This document shows, one piece after another, positions 47,700 through 56,804 of a stretch of 64,000 nt of DNA. Below the pieces are notes generated by a model. That model was not told where the DNA came from. It made no database searches and saw nothing but the letters and a program-made list of their open reading frames with translations. The DNA is from Aureimonas flava. Its GTDB lineage: Bacteria; Pseudomonadota; Alphaproteobacteria; Rhizobiales; Rhizobiaceae. Made by a program: the position numbers and the translations under genes. Positions within the stretch are counted from its first letter, which is position 1; each line of letters opens with the position of its first letter. The DNA is taken from the NCBI RefSeq assembly GCF_003583935.1, contig NZ_QYRN01000007.1, positions 186,001-250,000 of the forward strand, read 5' to 3'.

Positions 47700-48836
47700 A
47701 TGACGGCGGGCGGCACCATGGCATCGGACACGATCGGCATCGGGCTGGTGGGCACCGGCTTCATGGGGAAGTGCCACGCGCTCGCCTGGAACGCGGTGGC
47801 CGCCACCTTCGGCGAGACGCGGCGACCGCGCCTCGTCCACCTCGCCGAGGCGCGCGGCGACCTCGCCGCGGAGCGGGCCGAGGCCTTCGGCTTCGCGCGC
47901 TGGACGGACGACTGGCGCGCGCTCGTCGCCGATCCCGAGGTGGAGGTCGTCTCGATCGCCGCGCCGAACCCGTTCCACGCCGACATGGCGCGCGCGGCCC
48001 TCGAGGCGGGCAAGCACGTCTGGTGCGAGAAGCCGATGGCGACGACGCGCGAGGACGCGCGCTCGATGCTGGAGGCCTGGCGCCGCTCCGGACGGGTCGC
48101 CGCACTCGGCTACAACTACGTCCAGAACCCCGCCCTGCGGCAGATGGAAGAGCTGATCCGGGACGGCGCCGTCGGCACCGTCAACCATGTGCGCCTCGAG
48201 ATGGACGAGGACTTCATGGCCGACCCGGACGCGCCCTTCGCCTTCAAGAACGGGGCGGAATCGGGCCTTGGGGCGCTGGACGACTTCGCCGTCCACCCGC
48301 TGTCGATCCTCTGGCGGCTCGCCGGGCCGGTGGCGAGCGCGATGACGGATCAGGCCAAGCCCTATGCCTCACGCGGCGGCCGAGCGGTGGAGACGCACGA
48401 GATCGCCACCTCGCTCCTGCGGCTGCGGAGCGGCGCCTCCGGGCTCCTCACCGCCAACCGGGCGGCCTGGGGCCGCAAGGGGCGGATCGCGGTGCAGGTC
48501 TTCGGATCGCGGGGCACGCTGCTCTACGATCAGGAGCGGATGAACGAGTTCCAGCTCTTCACCCGCGAAGGCGACGGGCGCACGCAAGGGTTCCGCACGG
48601 TGCTGAGCGCGCCGGCGCACGCGCCCTACGGCGCCTTCGTCCCGGCGCCCGGCCACGGGCTCGGCTTCAACGACCTCAAGGTGATCGAGGCGCACGAGGT
48701 CCTGGCCGCCATAGAGGGGCGGCCGGCGCGGATCGTCGACTTCGAGATCGGGTTCGCCATCGAGGAGACGGTCCACGCGATGGCCCGCTCGCACCAACTC
48801 GGGCGATGGGTGGACGTCGGTCCATCCGCCGCCTGA
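47700..48836 (+). CDS. Gfo/Idh/MocA-family oxidoreductase (inositol dehydrogenase paralogue)
   Basis: A 378-residue dehydrogenase: [16 protein letters not shown] cofactor motif, [11 protein letters not shown], catalytic Lys in [11 protein letters not shown] and a [14 protein letters not shown] stretch matching the D-x3-H active-site motif. It differs clearly from the IolG next to it, so it may oxidise a different inositol isomer (for example scyllo-inositol, as IolX/IolW do) or an inosose derivative. ATG at 47700 is used; 47718 (MASDTIGIG) is a possible alternative. Confidence 0.82.
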   Translation: MTAGGTMASDTIGIGLVGTGFMGKCHALAWNAVAATFGETRRPRLVHLAEARGDLAAERAEAFGFARWTDDWRALVADPEVEVVSIAAPNPFHADMARAALEAGKHVWCEKPMATTREDARSMLEAWRRSGRVAALGYNYVQNPALRQMEELIRDGAVGTVNHVRLEMDEDFMADPDAPFAFKNGAESGLGALDDFAVHPLSILWRLAGPVASAMTDQAKPYASRGGRAVETHEIATSLLRLRSGASGLLTANRAAWGRKGRIAVQVFGSRGTLLYDQERMNEFQLFTREGDGRTQGFRTVLSAPAHAPYGAFVPAPGHGLGFNDLKVIEAHEVLAAIEGRPARIVDFEIGFAIEETVHAMARSHQLGRWVDVGPSAA

Positions 48837-48879
48837 CCTTTCGCCAAACCGCAACATTCCCACGCACGAAAGACCTTCC

Positions 48880-49890
48880 ATGACTCTCAAGATCGGTGTG
48901 ATCGGCACGGGCGCGATCGGCCAGGAACATATCGGCCGCCTCCACGGCAAGCTGGTCGGCTCCACGGTGGTCGCCGTCAACGACATCAACCTCGAGAACG
49001 CCCGGGTCGTGGCCGAGCGCCTGTGCCCTTCGGCGAGCGTGCACGCGACCGGCCAGGCGCTGATCGATTCGCCCGAGGTCGACGCGGTGGTGGTGACCTC
49101 CTGGGGTCCGAGCCACGAGGAGTTCGTGCTGGCCTCCATCGCCGCCGGCAAGCCGGTGTTCTGCGAGAAGCCGCTGGCCACCACCGCCGAGGCCTGCCAG
49201 CGGATCGTGGAGGCCGAGATCGCCGCCGGCCGCCAGCTCGTGCAGGTCGGCTTCATGCGCCGCTACGACGCGGGCTACCGCCAGCTCAAGGAGGTGGTCG
49301 CCTCGGGCCGGATCGGCGCGCCGCTCCTTCTCCACTGCGCCCACCGCAACCCGAGCGTGCCGGCCCACTACGTCGGCGACATGGGCATCACCGACACGTT
49401 CATCCACGAGATCGACGTGCTGCGCTGGCTGGTGGACGACGACTACGTGTCGGCTCAGGTGATCGAGGGCAAGAAGTCGCGCCACGCGCTGAACGACCTC
49501 AGCGATCCCTACATGATCGTCCTGAAGACCCGCTCGGGCGTCGTGATCGACACCGAGGTCTTCGTGAACTGCCAGTTCGGCTACGACATCCAGTGCCAGG
49601 TCGTGGGCGAGGACGGCACGGCGAGCCTGCCGGAGCCGGCCACCGTGCCCATGCGCCAGGCCTCGCAGGCCGGCCGCGCGCTCCTGATGGACTGGAAGCT
49701 GCGCTTCATCGATTCCTACGACGTCGAGCTTCAGGAATGGGTGCAGGCCACCACGGAGGGCAAGGTCACCGGCCCCACGGCCTGGGACGGCTACTTCGCC
49801 GCGGTGACCTCGGACGCCTGCGTCGAGGCCAAGCGCACTGGCCAGATCGTGCCGATCACCACTATGGACAAGCCGGACTTCTACCGCTGA
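48880..49890 (+). CDS. iolG: myo-Inositol 2-dehydrogenase IolG
   Basis: A 336-residue NAD+-dependent dehydrogenase that oxidises myo-inositol to 2-keto-myo-inositol. It has [28 protein letters not shown] with the catalytic Lys, [17 protein letters not shown] and [18 protein letters not shown] with the catalytic Asp and His, and [16 protein letters not shown], blocks shared by rhizobial Idh proteins. Directly followed by iolD. Confidence 0.95.
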   Translation: MTLKIGVIGTGAIGQEHIGRLHGKLVGSTVVAVNDINLENARVVAERLCPSASVHATGQALIDSPEVDAVVVTSWGPSHEEFVLASIAAGKPVFCEKPLATTAEACQRIVEAEIAAGRQLVQVGFMRRYDAGYRQLKEVVASGRIGAPLLLHCAHRNPSVPAHYVGDMGITDTFIHEIDVLRWLVDDDYVSAQVIEGKKSRHALNDLSDPYMIVLKTRSGVVIDTEVFVNCQFGYDIQCQVVGEDGTASLPEPATVPMRQASQAGRALLMDWKLRFIDSYDVELQEWVQATTEGKVTGPTAWDGYFAAVTSDACVEAKRTGQIVPITTMDKPDFYR

Positions 49891-49930
49891 CCACGGGCGG
49901 CGGCGGAACAGGGACGGAGGAGAAGAGACG

Positions 49931-51784
49931 ATGACGGCGAAGACGATCCGGCTGACGGTGTCGCAGGCCCTGGTGCGCTTCATGATGGCGCAGAAGACGG
50001 TGGTGGACGGGGAGACCCTGCCCATCTTCGCCGGTTGCTGGGCGATCTTCGGCCACGGCAACGTGGCGGGCATCGGCGAGGCCCTCCACGCGGTGAAGGA
50101 CGAGTTCCCGACCTACCGCGCCCACAACGAGCAGGGCATGGCGCACGCCGCCATCGCCTTCGCCAAGGCGAGCTTCCGCCGCCGCTTCATGGCCTGCACG
50201 ACCTCGATCGGGCCGGGCGCGCTCAACCTCGTGACCGCGGCCGGCGTGGCGCACGTGAACCGGCTCCCGGTCCTGTTCCTGCCGGGCGACGTGTTCGCCA
50301 ACCGCCTGCCGGACCCGGTTCTCCAGCAGGTCGAGGACTTTGGCGACGGCACCGTGTCGGCCTCCGACTGCTTCCGCCCCGTGTCCAGGTATTTCGACCG
50401 CATCCAGCGCCCGGAGCAGCTCATCCCGGCGCTCCAGCGCACCATGCAGGTGCTGACCGACCCCGTGGACTGCGGCCCGGTGACGCTTTCGCTCTGCCAG
50501 GACGTGCAGGCGGAAGCCTACGACTTTCCCGCCGCCCTGTTCGACGAGAAGGTCTGGACCACGCGCCGACCCCGGCCGGACGAGGACGAGTTGGCGCGCG
50601 CCGCCGAGCTGATCCGCGCCGCGCGCAAGCCGGTGATCGTGTCGGGCGGCGGCGTGCTCTATTCGGACGCGACGGCCGAGCTTCTCGCCTTCGCCGAGCG
50701 GCACGGCGTTCCCGTGGCCGTGACGCAGGCCGGCAAGTCCTCGGTCGATGAGCGCCACGACCTCGCGCTCGGCGCCATCGGCGTGACCGGCACCAGCGCG
50801 GCCAACGCGCTGGCGAGCGACGCGGACCTCGTTCTCGCCGTGGGCACCCGCCTCCAGGACTTCACCACCGGCTCCTGGGCGCTGTTCCGGGCCGAGACGC
50901 TCGCCGTGATCGGCCTCAACGTCACGCCCTACGACGCGGTGAAGCACGGCGGCGTGCCGCTGGTGGCGGATGCCAAGGTCGGCCTGGGTCTCCTGTCGGA
51001 GGCGCTGGGGGACTGGCGCGCGGCGGGGCAGGCGGACCGGGCCAAGGCGGAGCGCGCCCGCTGGTTCGAGGCGGCGGACGAGGCGCTCGCCGCCACCAAC
51101 GCCGAGCTGCCCTCCGACGCGCAGGTGATCGGCGCCGTGGCGCGCGCGCGGGGCACGCAGGACACGATCGTGGTCTGCGCGGCCGGCGGCCTCCCGGGCG
51201 AACTGGAGAAGCTCTGGGCGCCGACCCGGCCGGGCGGCTACCACATGGAATACGGCTTCTCCTGCATGGGCTACGAGATCGCCGGCGGGCTCGGCGCCAA
51301 GATGGCGCAGCCCGACCGCGACGTGATCGTGATGGTGGGCGACGGCTCCTACATGATGCTGAACTCGGAGCTCGCCACCTCCGTCATGCTCGGCCACAAG
51401 ATCACGGTCGTGCTGCTCGACAACCGGGGCTACGGCTGCATCAACCGGCTGCAGATGGAATGCGGCGGGGCGAACTTCAACAATCTCCTGGAGGACTGCC
51501 GCTACGAGGTGTTCCCCGAGATCGACTTCGTCGCCCATGCCCGCGCCATGGGCGCGCAGGCCGAGAAGGTCGCCTCGATCGCCGAACTGGAGGAGGCCCT
51601 GGCTCGCACCAAGGCGAACGCCCGGTCCACCGTGATCCTGATCGACACGCATCCGCTGACGGTCACCGAGGCCGGCGGCCACTGGTGGGACGTGGTGGTG
51701 CCCGAGACCTCCGAGCGCCCCGAGATCGCCCCGGCGCGCGAGCGCTACGAGACGAACCGCGCCTTCCAGCGCGCCATCAACTGA
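49931..51784 (+). CDS. iolD: 3D-(3,5/4)-trihydroxycyclohexane-1,2-dione hydrolase IolD
   Basis: A 617-residue thiamine-diphosphate enzyme that opens the inositol ring to 5-deoxy-glucuronate. It has the three-domain layout of the acetolactate-synthase superfamily with the cofactor-activating Glu in FPTYRAHNEQGMAHAAIAFA, CTTSIGPGALNLVTAAGVAH, and the ThDP motif MVGDGSYMMLNSELATSVML ending in LLDNRGYG. CINRLQMECGGANFNN is specific to IolD. GAGGAGAAGAGACG precedes the ATG. Confidence 0.96.
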   Translation: MTAKTIRLTVSQALVRFMMAQKTVVDGETLPIFAGCWAIFGHGNVAGIGEALHAVKDEFPTYRAHNEQGMAHAAIAFAKASFRRRFMACTTSIGPGALNLVTAAGVAHVNRLPVLFLPGDVFANRLPDPVLQQVEDFGDGTVSASDCFRPVSRYFDRIQRPEQLIPALQRTMQVLTDPVDCGPVTLSLCQDVQAEAYDFPAALFDEKVWTTRRPRPDEDELARAAELIRAARKPVIVSGGGVLYSDATAELLAFAERHGVPVAVTQAGKSSVDERHDLALGAIGVTGTSAANALASDADLVLAVGTRLQDFTTGSWALFRAETLAVIGLNVTPYDAVKHGGVPLVADAKVGLGLLSEALGDWRAAGQADRAKAERARWFEAADEALAATNAELPSDAQVIGAVARARGTQDTIVVCAAGGLPGELEKLWAPTRPGGYHMEYGFSCMGYEIAGGLGAKMAQPDRDVIVMVGDGSYMMLNSELATSVMLGHKITVVLLDNRGYGCINRLQMECGGANFNNLLEDCRYEVFPEIDFVAHARAMGAQAEKVASIAELEEALARTKANARSTVILIDTHPLTVTEAGGHWWDVVVPETSERPEIAPARERYETNRAFQRAIN

Positions 51785-51806
51785 CGACCGGACGGGAATT
51801 CATTCC

Positions 51807-52709
51807 ATGAAGATCGCCCTCGACCCGTACATGCACCGCCACCTGCCGCTGACGGACCTCTGCCGCAAGGCGGCCGAGCTCGGCTACGAGTATATCGAGC
51901 TCAGCCCGCGCGACGACTTCATCCCGTGGTGGGTGCGCCCGCGCGCCCACAAGGAGCGGATCGCGGAGTTCAAGAAGGCGCTGTCCGACCACGACGTGAA
52001 GCTCGCCTCGGTGCTGCCGATGTACCGCTGGGCGAGCCCGCACGAGGACGAGCGGCAGGCGGCCGTCGGCTACTGGAAGGAGGCCATCCGCGCCACCGTC
52101 GAGATGGGCTGCGACACGATGAACTCGGAGTTCGGGCGCGGTCCGTCGCCGGACCGTTCGCACCGCTCCAACTGCTGCGGCGGCCATTTCACGCACGAGC
52201 ACTCCGAGTCCGCCTGGTGGCGCTCGATGGAGGAGCTGGTGCCGGTCTTCGAGAAGGAAGGCGTCACCCTCAACATGGAGCCGCACCCGGAGGACTGGTG
52301 CGAGACGCTCCATCCGGCGATCGACATGCTGAAGACGATCGGCTCGCCGAACGTCAAGTTCCTCTACTGCGCGCCGCACACCTTCTACTTCGGCGACGAC
52401 ATGGCCAAGATGATCCGCGAGGCGGGCAACCTGATCGCCCATGTCCACGTCGCCGACACCTACAACCACAAGGCCTCGTCGGGCCTGCGCTACATCGTCA
52501 ACCCGCCGGGCGCGAAGGTGACGGTCCACCAGCACATGGACATCGGCAACGGCGAGATCGACTGGGACGTGTTCTTCGGCTCGCTGGCGGCGGTCGGCTT
52601 CGACGGCATCGTCACGGCCTGCGTCTTCGGCTGGGAGGAGCGCGCCGACGCCTCGGGCCGCTTCATGCGCGAGCGCATCCAGCACTACGTCGACAAGCAC
52701 TTCGGCTGA
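51807..52709 (+). CDS. iolH: IolH-like sugar isomerase/epimerase (TIM barrel)
   Basis: A 300-residue TIM barrel starting MKIALDPYMHRHLPLTDLC with YEYIELSPRDDFIPWW, LNMEPHPEDW, FLYCAPHTFYFGDDMA, VHVADTYNHKASSGLRYIVN and TVHQHMDIGNGEIDW; these blocks match the IolH protein of enterobacterial inositol clusters as I remember it. It is the third inositol-linked TIM barrel here, with IolE and IolI. Its exact reaction is not established. Last gene of the operon. Confidence 0.8.
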   Translation: MKIALDPYMHRHLPLTDLCRKAAELGYEYIELSPRDDFIPWWVRPRAHKERIAEFKKALSDHDVKLASVLPMYRWASPHEDERQAAVGYWKEAIRATVEMGCDTMNSEFGRGPSPDRSHRSNCCGGHFTHEHSESAWWRSMEELVPVFEKEGVTLNMEPHPEDWCETLHPAIDMLKTIGSPNVKFLYCAPHTFYFGDDMAKMIREAGNLIAHVHVADTYNHKASSGLRYIVNPPGAKVTVHQHMDIGNGEIDWDVFFGSLAAVGFDGIVTACVFGWEERADASGRFMRERIQHYVDKHFG

Positions 52710-52717
52710 CCGCGGCC

Positions 52718-52741
52718 CCCGGCGCCCTTCCGGGCGCCGGG
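52718..52741. terminator. Hairpin between iolH and the thiourocanate-hydratase-like gene
   Basis: CCCGGCGCCC-TTCC-GGGCGCCGGG is a perfect 10-bp stem with a 4-base loop in the 42-base gap between two convergent genes. It has no T-run but could serve as end protection or terminator for both. Confidence 0.55.
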
Positions 52742-52751
52742 ATCGCCCGCT

Positions 52752-54404
52752 TCAGGGCCGCAGGAGGCCCGCCCGGTCGGCCGCGTCCCGCGCGTCCTCG
52801 TAGCCGGCGTCGGCATAGCGCACGATGCCGAGCGAGGTGTCGTTGGTGATCGACCGGTCCAGCCGGTCGGCGGCGGCGGGCGTGCCGTCGGCCACCACCG
52901 TGACCCCGGCGCTGGTCATGTAGCCGGCATATCCGCCGCCGCCCGAATGGAGCGCCACGAGATCGGCCTTGGAGGCGCAGAGCACCATGGCGTCGAGGAG
53001 CGGCCAGTCGGCGATCGCGTCGGACCCGTCGCGCAGGTTCTCCGTCATGATGTTGGGATGGGCCATCGCGCCGGCGTCGAGATGGTCGCGCGAGAAGGCG
53101 ACCGGTCCCTTCAACGCGCCGTCGCGCACGAGGTCGTTGACGGCGAGGGCGAGACGCGTGCGCTCGCCGTGGCCGAGCCAGGCGATGCGCGCGGGAAGGC
53201 CCTCGAAGGGGACCTGGGCCCGCGCGAGGCGGATCCAGTTGCTGACGATCCGGTTGTCGGGGAACAGCTCCAGAACCAGGTCGTCGATCCGCGCGATGTC
53301 GCTCTCCTCGCCCGACAGCGCCATCCAGCGGAACGGCCCTATGCCCTGGCAGAAGAGCGGTCGCAGATAGGCCTCGGTGAACACCGGGATGTCGAAGGCG
53401 TCGGCGACGCCCGCCTCGCGGGCCTGGGTGCGGATCAGGTTTCCGTTGTCGAACACCTCCGCGCCCGCGGCCCGGAACTCCAGCATGGCGCGCACCTGGC
53501 GGCCGATCGAGGCACGACCCGCCGCCATGAGCTGGCCCTGCCCCTCGACTCGCAGCCGGCGCACGTCGGCGGGGCTCATGCCGCTCGGCACGTAGCCGTA
53601 GACGAGGTCGTGCGCCGAGGTCTGGTCGGTGACGATGTCGGGCACGACGCCGCGCGCGGCGATCGCCGGATAGACGTCGGCCGCGTTGCCGACGAGGCCG
53701 ACCGAGAGGGCGCGGTCCTGCGCCTGGGCCTCTCCGATCAGCTGGAGGGCGGAGTCGAGATCGGGGGCGACCGTGTCGAGGAAGCCGATGGCGCGGCGCG
53801 TCTCCACGCGGTCGGGGTCGACGTCCACCACCAGGATCGCCGCGCCGGCCATGCGCCCGGCCAGCGGCTGCGCGCCGCCCATGCCGCCGAGCCCGGCGGT
53901 CAGCACGAAGCGCCCGGCGAGCGAGCCGCCGAAGCGCGCCTCCGCGATGCGCATGAAGATCTCGTAGGTGCCCTGGATCACGCCCTGGCTGCCGATGTAC
54001 TGCCAGGCCCCGGCCGTGAGCCCGCCCCAGCAGATCAGCCCCTTGCGCTCCAGCTCGTAGAACACCTCGGCCCGCGCCCACTGCCCGACGAGGTTGCAGT
54101 TCGCCATGATCACGAGCGGGGCCTCGGCATGGGTGCGCAGCAGCGCCACCGGCTTGCCCGACTGGATCACCAGCGTCTGGTCCTCGTCCATCTCGGTCAG
54201 CGTGCGCACGATCGCGGCATGGGCGTCCCAGTTGCGCGCGGCCTTGCCGAGCGCGGCGTAGACCACGAGGTTGTCGGGGTCCTCGCCCACCGACAGGACG
54301 TTCTCCAGGAGGCGCAGCAGCGCCTCCTGGCGCCAGCCCCGGGCCCGCAGCTCGGGACCGCCCGGAATGGGAAAGCGCGGGTGGCGTGGATTGTCTCGGG
54401 GCAT
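52752..54404 (-). CDS. Urocanate-hydratase homologue, probable thiourocanate hydratase
   Basis: A 550-residue NAD+-dependent hydratase of the urocanase family. Conserved blocks: ENVLSVGEDPDNLVVYAALG, TLVIQSGKPVALLRTH, IMANCNLVGQWA, TAGAWQYIGSQGVIQGTYEIF, TAGLGGMGGAQPLAGRMAGA, DQTSAHDLVYGYVPSGM and the active-site Cys region RPLFCQGIGPFRWMALSGE. It is the last gene of a four-gene operon (hydantoinase, carbamoylase, DUF917, this gene). Beside a lyase lacking the MIO triad and a DUF917 protein, water addition to thiourocanate is more likely than to urocanate; no hutI or hutG is present. Histidine utilisation stays possible. Confidence 0.85.
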   Translation of the reverse strand: MPRDNPRHPRFPIPGGPELRARGWRQEALLRLLENVLSVGEDPDNLVVYAALGKAARNWDAHAAIVRTLTEMDEDQTLVIQSGKPVALLRTHAEAPLVIMANCNLVGQWARAEVFYELERKGLICWGGLTAGAWQYIGSQGVIQGTYEIFMRIAEARFGGSLAGRFVLTAGLGGMGGAQPLAGRMAGAAILVVDVDPDRVETRRAIGFLDTVAPDLDSALQLIGEAQAQDRALSVGLVGNAADVYPAIAARGVVPDIVTDQTSAHDLVYGYVPSGMSPADVRRLRVEGQGQLMAAGRASIGRQVRAMLEFRAAGAEVFDNGNLIRTQAREAGVADAFDIPVFTEAYLRPLFCQGIGPFRWMALSGEESDIARIDDLVLELFPDNRIVSNWIRLARAQVPFEGLPARIAWLGHGERTRLALAVNDLVRDGALKGPVAFSRDHLDAGAMAHPNIMTENLRDGSDAIADWPLLDAMVLCASKADLVALHSGGGGYAGYMTSAGVTVVADGTPAAADRLDRSITNDTSLGIVRYADAGYEDARDAADRAGLLRP

Positions 54405-54457
54405 GGGCGGCTCGCTCGGGTCGGACGGTCTCGGGGGGTGGCTCGTGCGCGGCCCGG

Positions 54458-55549
54458 TCAGGGGGCGAGCGCGTGGGCGGCGATGGGGATGCCGAGGGCG
54501 GCCTCCACCACGGGATAGACCGCCGGATCCTTGACGCTGGAGGACAGCGGCAGCAGCGCCTTCGGCACGTGGAGCAGGAACACCGGCATGCCCACCTCGA
54601 GCTGGCCGACGCTGAGCGCCTCGCCGTCCGGCGACAGGGTGGTGAGGACGTCGGGGAACGTCGCGACGCGTCGCCCGTCCGCGTCGTCCACCGCCATGTA
54701 CTCGTTCATCACATGAAGGGTCAGCGCGCCCGCGCCGCGCCCGAGCCGCACGGTGCCGACGTCGAACGCCTCGGCGGTGTAGACCACCGACTTCTCGCTG
54801 ACCTCGGCCTCGGCCAGGAACGTGCCGCCGGTGGCGGCGGCGATGGCATCGAGAACGGCGTGCCCGCCGCGCGCCTCGGCCGCCAGCATCGCCTCGCCGA
54901 GGGCCAGGGCCCGGCCGATGCCGCCCAGCGCCGCGTTGGCCGCCACGTAGGAGGCGCGCAGCGGGTTGCGGCACGAGGCGATGAAGCCGCCCGACTGGTC
55001 GGCCGCGGTGCGCAGGATGGGCGAGACCTTGGCGGTCGCGCCGCGCGTCACCAGCTCGATGTAGCGGTTCTCGGCGCGGTTGCCGCCCGCCGCCGTCTGG
55101 ATCATCGGCTCGGGCGAGCCGGCCATGCCGATCGAGCCCATGTCGCCGGTGGGGTGGGCGCGTATGTCGCCCACCGCGTCGAGCACCTTGAGGCCGAGGA
55201 TCGCGGAGGGGAGCCAGCCGTTCAGCGTCGAGGACTTGCCGTTCTGCCCGACCATCAGCGCGGCGACCTTCTCGCCCAGCGCGTCCTGCAGGAGCTCCAC
55301 CGCGCGCACGTAGTCGACGCCGCGCATCTCCCAGGGCGTGGTGGAGGCCGGGGCGCCGATCGCGGCGGCAGTGGCCACCCAGTCGTCCGGCGAGAGCTCC
55401 GACACGTCCACCAGCTCGGGCCGCCCGATCGAGACGGCGGCGCGCCCCAGCATGCGGCCGTGGTCCGCCCAGCCGCCGCCGCCGGCGGCATAGACCGAGC
55501 CGCCGCGCACGGCGGCCTCGACGTCCCGTTCAACCAGAATGCGACCCAT
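54458..55549 (-). CDS. DUF917 / S-methyl-thiohydantoin desulfurase-family protein
   Basis: A 363-residue DUF917 protein with AAGGGGWADHGRMLG near the start, PWEMRGVDYVRAVELLQDALG, GDMGSIGMAGSPEPMIQTAAGGN, and a beta-rich C-terminal part (YTAEAFDVGTVRLGRGAGALTL). Pfam, as I recall, names this family S-Me-THD after a desulfurase acting on thiohydantoins from ergothioneine-type breakdown. That chemistry would turn the thiohydantoin-propionate made by the downstream hydratase homologue into hydantoin-propionate. Its start overlaps the carbamoylase stop by 20 bases, so translation is coupled. Confidence 0.8.
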   Translation of the reverse strand: MGRILVERDVEAAVRGGSVYAAGGGGWADHGRMLGRAAVSIGRPELVDVSELSPDDWVATAAAIGAPASTTPWEMRGVDYVRAVELLQDALGEKVAALMVGQNGKSSTLNGWLPSAILGLKVLDAVGDIRAHPTGDMGSIGMAGSPEPMIQTAAGGNRAENRYIELVTRGATAKVSPILRTAADQSGGFIASCRNPLRASYVAANAALGGIGRALALGEAMLAAEARGGHAVLDAIAAATGGTFLAEAEVSEKSVVYTAEAFDVGTVRLGRGAGALTLHVMNEYMAVDDADGRRVATFPDVLTTLSPDGEALSVGQLEVGMPVFLLHVPKALLPLSSSVKDPAVYPVVEAALGIPIAAHALAP

Positions 55550-56804
55550 CGGCCTGTCCCTTCCCTTGCGTGTCCAGGGTCTGCACCGTCTTCAGGAGAA
55601 CCGCCGCCCCGAGGGCGATGGCGTCCGTCTCCGCCCACTCCTCCGGCGCGTGGCTGCGCCCGTCCCGGCATGGCACGAAGACCATGCCGGCGCGGCTGAT
55701 GCGCGCCAGGAACGCGGCGTCGTGGCCGGCGCCGGACGCGAGGCGGCACCCGGTCGCCCCGATCGCCCCCACGGCGTCGTCGAGCGCCGACACGACGCCC
55801 GCGTCCATCGGCACGGCGCCCGCGTCGGAGATGCGACGGCTCGCGATCGAGACCTGCGTCGCCTCGGCGAGCGCGTCCGCATGGGCCTCGATCGCCGCCG
55901 AGAAGTCGGCAAGGTCGCCGGCGTCCTGCGAGCGCGCGTCGATCAGCAGGCGCACGTGAGAGGGCACCACGTTGGCCGCGTTCGGCAGCATCTCGAACTC
56001 GCCCACCGTGGCCGCGAAGTAGCGCGGGCCCGCGGCCAGGCGCGTCGCCTCCGCCTCGATCGCGGTGACGAGCCGCGCGGCGGCGACCAGCGCGTCGCGG
56101 CGCCGCCCCATGGGCGTCGTGCCCGCGTGGTCGGCTCGGCCTTCGAGGACGATCTCGATCCGCGCGATGCCGGTGATGGCGGTCACCACGCCGATGTCGA
56201 GGCCGGCGGCCTCCAGCACGGTTCCCTGCTCGATGTGCAGCTCCAGGAAGGCCGCCACGTCCTCGCGCCGGGCGACTTGGTGCGGGTCGCCGCCGGCCTC
56301 GGCGATGCCCTGTTCCAGCGTCTGGTCGCCCTGGCGCCGCGACAGCCATTCGGGCGGCCGCACGCCGGCCATGCCCCGGCTGCCGACGCAGGAGACGCCG
56401 AAGATCGAGACCTCCTCGGCCAGGAAGTCGACCACCTCGAGGTCGTGGTCCAGCGCGATGCCGCCGTCGTGCAGCGCGCGGGCCACCTCCAGCGCCGCGA
56501 TCACGCCGGCGATGCCGTCGAAGCGGCCGCCGTCCGGCACGGTGTCGGAATGCGAGCCGAGCATGATCGTCCCCCGGCCGGGGCTGGCGCCGGGGCGGCG
56601 CCCGATCAGGTTGCCCGAGGCGTCGATCGTGGTGGCGAGGCCGGCCGCCTCGAAGCGGCGTCGCAGGTAGTCGCGACCCTCGGCGTGGCGCGGCGTGAAG
56701 GCTCGGCGGGTGTAGGGGCGGTCCGGATCCGTGATCGCCGCGAGCGCCGCGATGTCGTCCTCGATGCGGGCGGCGGAGACGCCGAGATTGCCGAGGCTCT
56801 TCAT
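55530..56804 (-). CDS. Zn-dependent carbamoyl-amino-acid hydrolase (M20 family), probable N-carbamoyl-glutamate hydrolase
   Basis: A 424-residue metallo-amidohydrolase of the M20/hydantoin-carbamoylase family. Metal-binding blocks are visible in order: His85 and Asp96 in LGSHSDTVPDGGRFDG, Glu in VDFLAEEVSIFGV, His in LELHIEQGTVLEA, and GAGHDAAFLARI near the end, with a dimerisation insert between. Enzymes of this group remove carbamoyl groups from N-carbamoyl amino acids. Here it would release glutamate from N-carbamoyl-glutamate. It overlaps the hydantoinase stop by four bases (ATGA). Confidence 0.87.
   Translation of the reverse strand: MKSLGNLGVSAARIEDDIAALAAITDPDRPYTRRAFTPRHAEGRDYLRRRFEAAGLATTIDASGNLIGRRPGASPGRGTIMLGSHSDTVPDGGRFDGIAGVIAALEVARALHDGGIALDHDLEVVDFLAEEVSIFGVSCVGSRGMAGVRPPEWLSRRQGDQTLEQGIAEAGGDPHQVARREDVAAFLELHIEQGTVLEAAGLDIGVVTAITGIARIEIVLEGRADHAGTTPMGRRRDALVAAARLVTAIEAEATRLAAGPRYFAATVGEFEMLPNAANVVPSHVRLLIDARSQDAGDLADFSAAIEAHADALAEATQVSIASRRISDAGAVPMDAGVVSALDDAVGAIGATGCRLASGAGHDAAFLARISRAGMVFVPCRDGRSHAPEEWAETDAIALGAAVLLKTVQTLDTQGKGQADGSHSG

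Noticed and set aside
51795..51806. GGAATTCATTCC before iolH as a third IolR site
   Set aside because: Spacing is N4 instead of N6 and it lies in a 22-base gap inside an operon, overlapping the ribosome-binding region.
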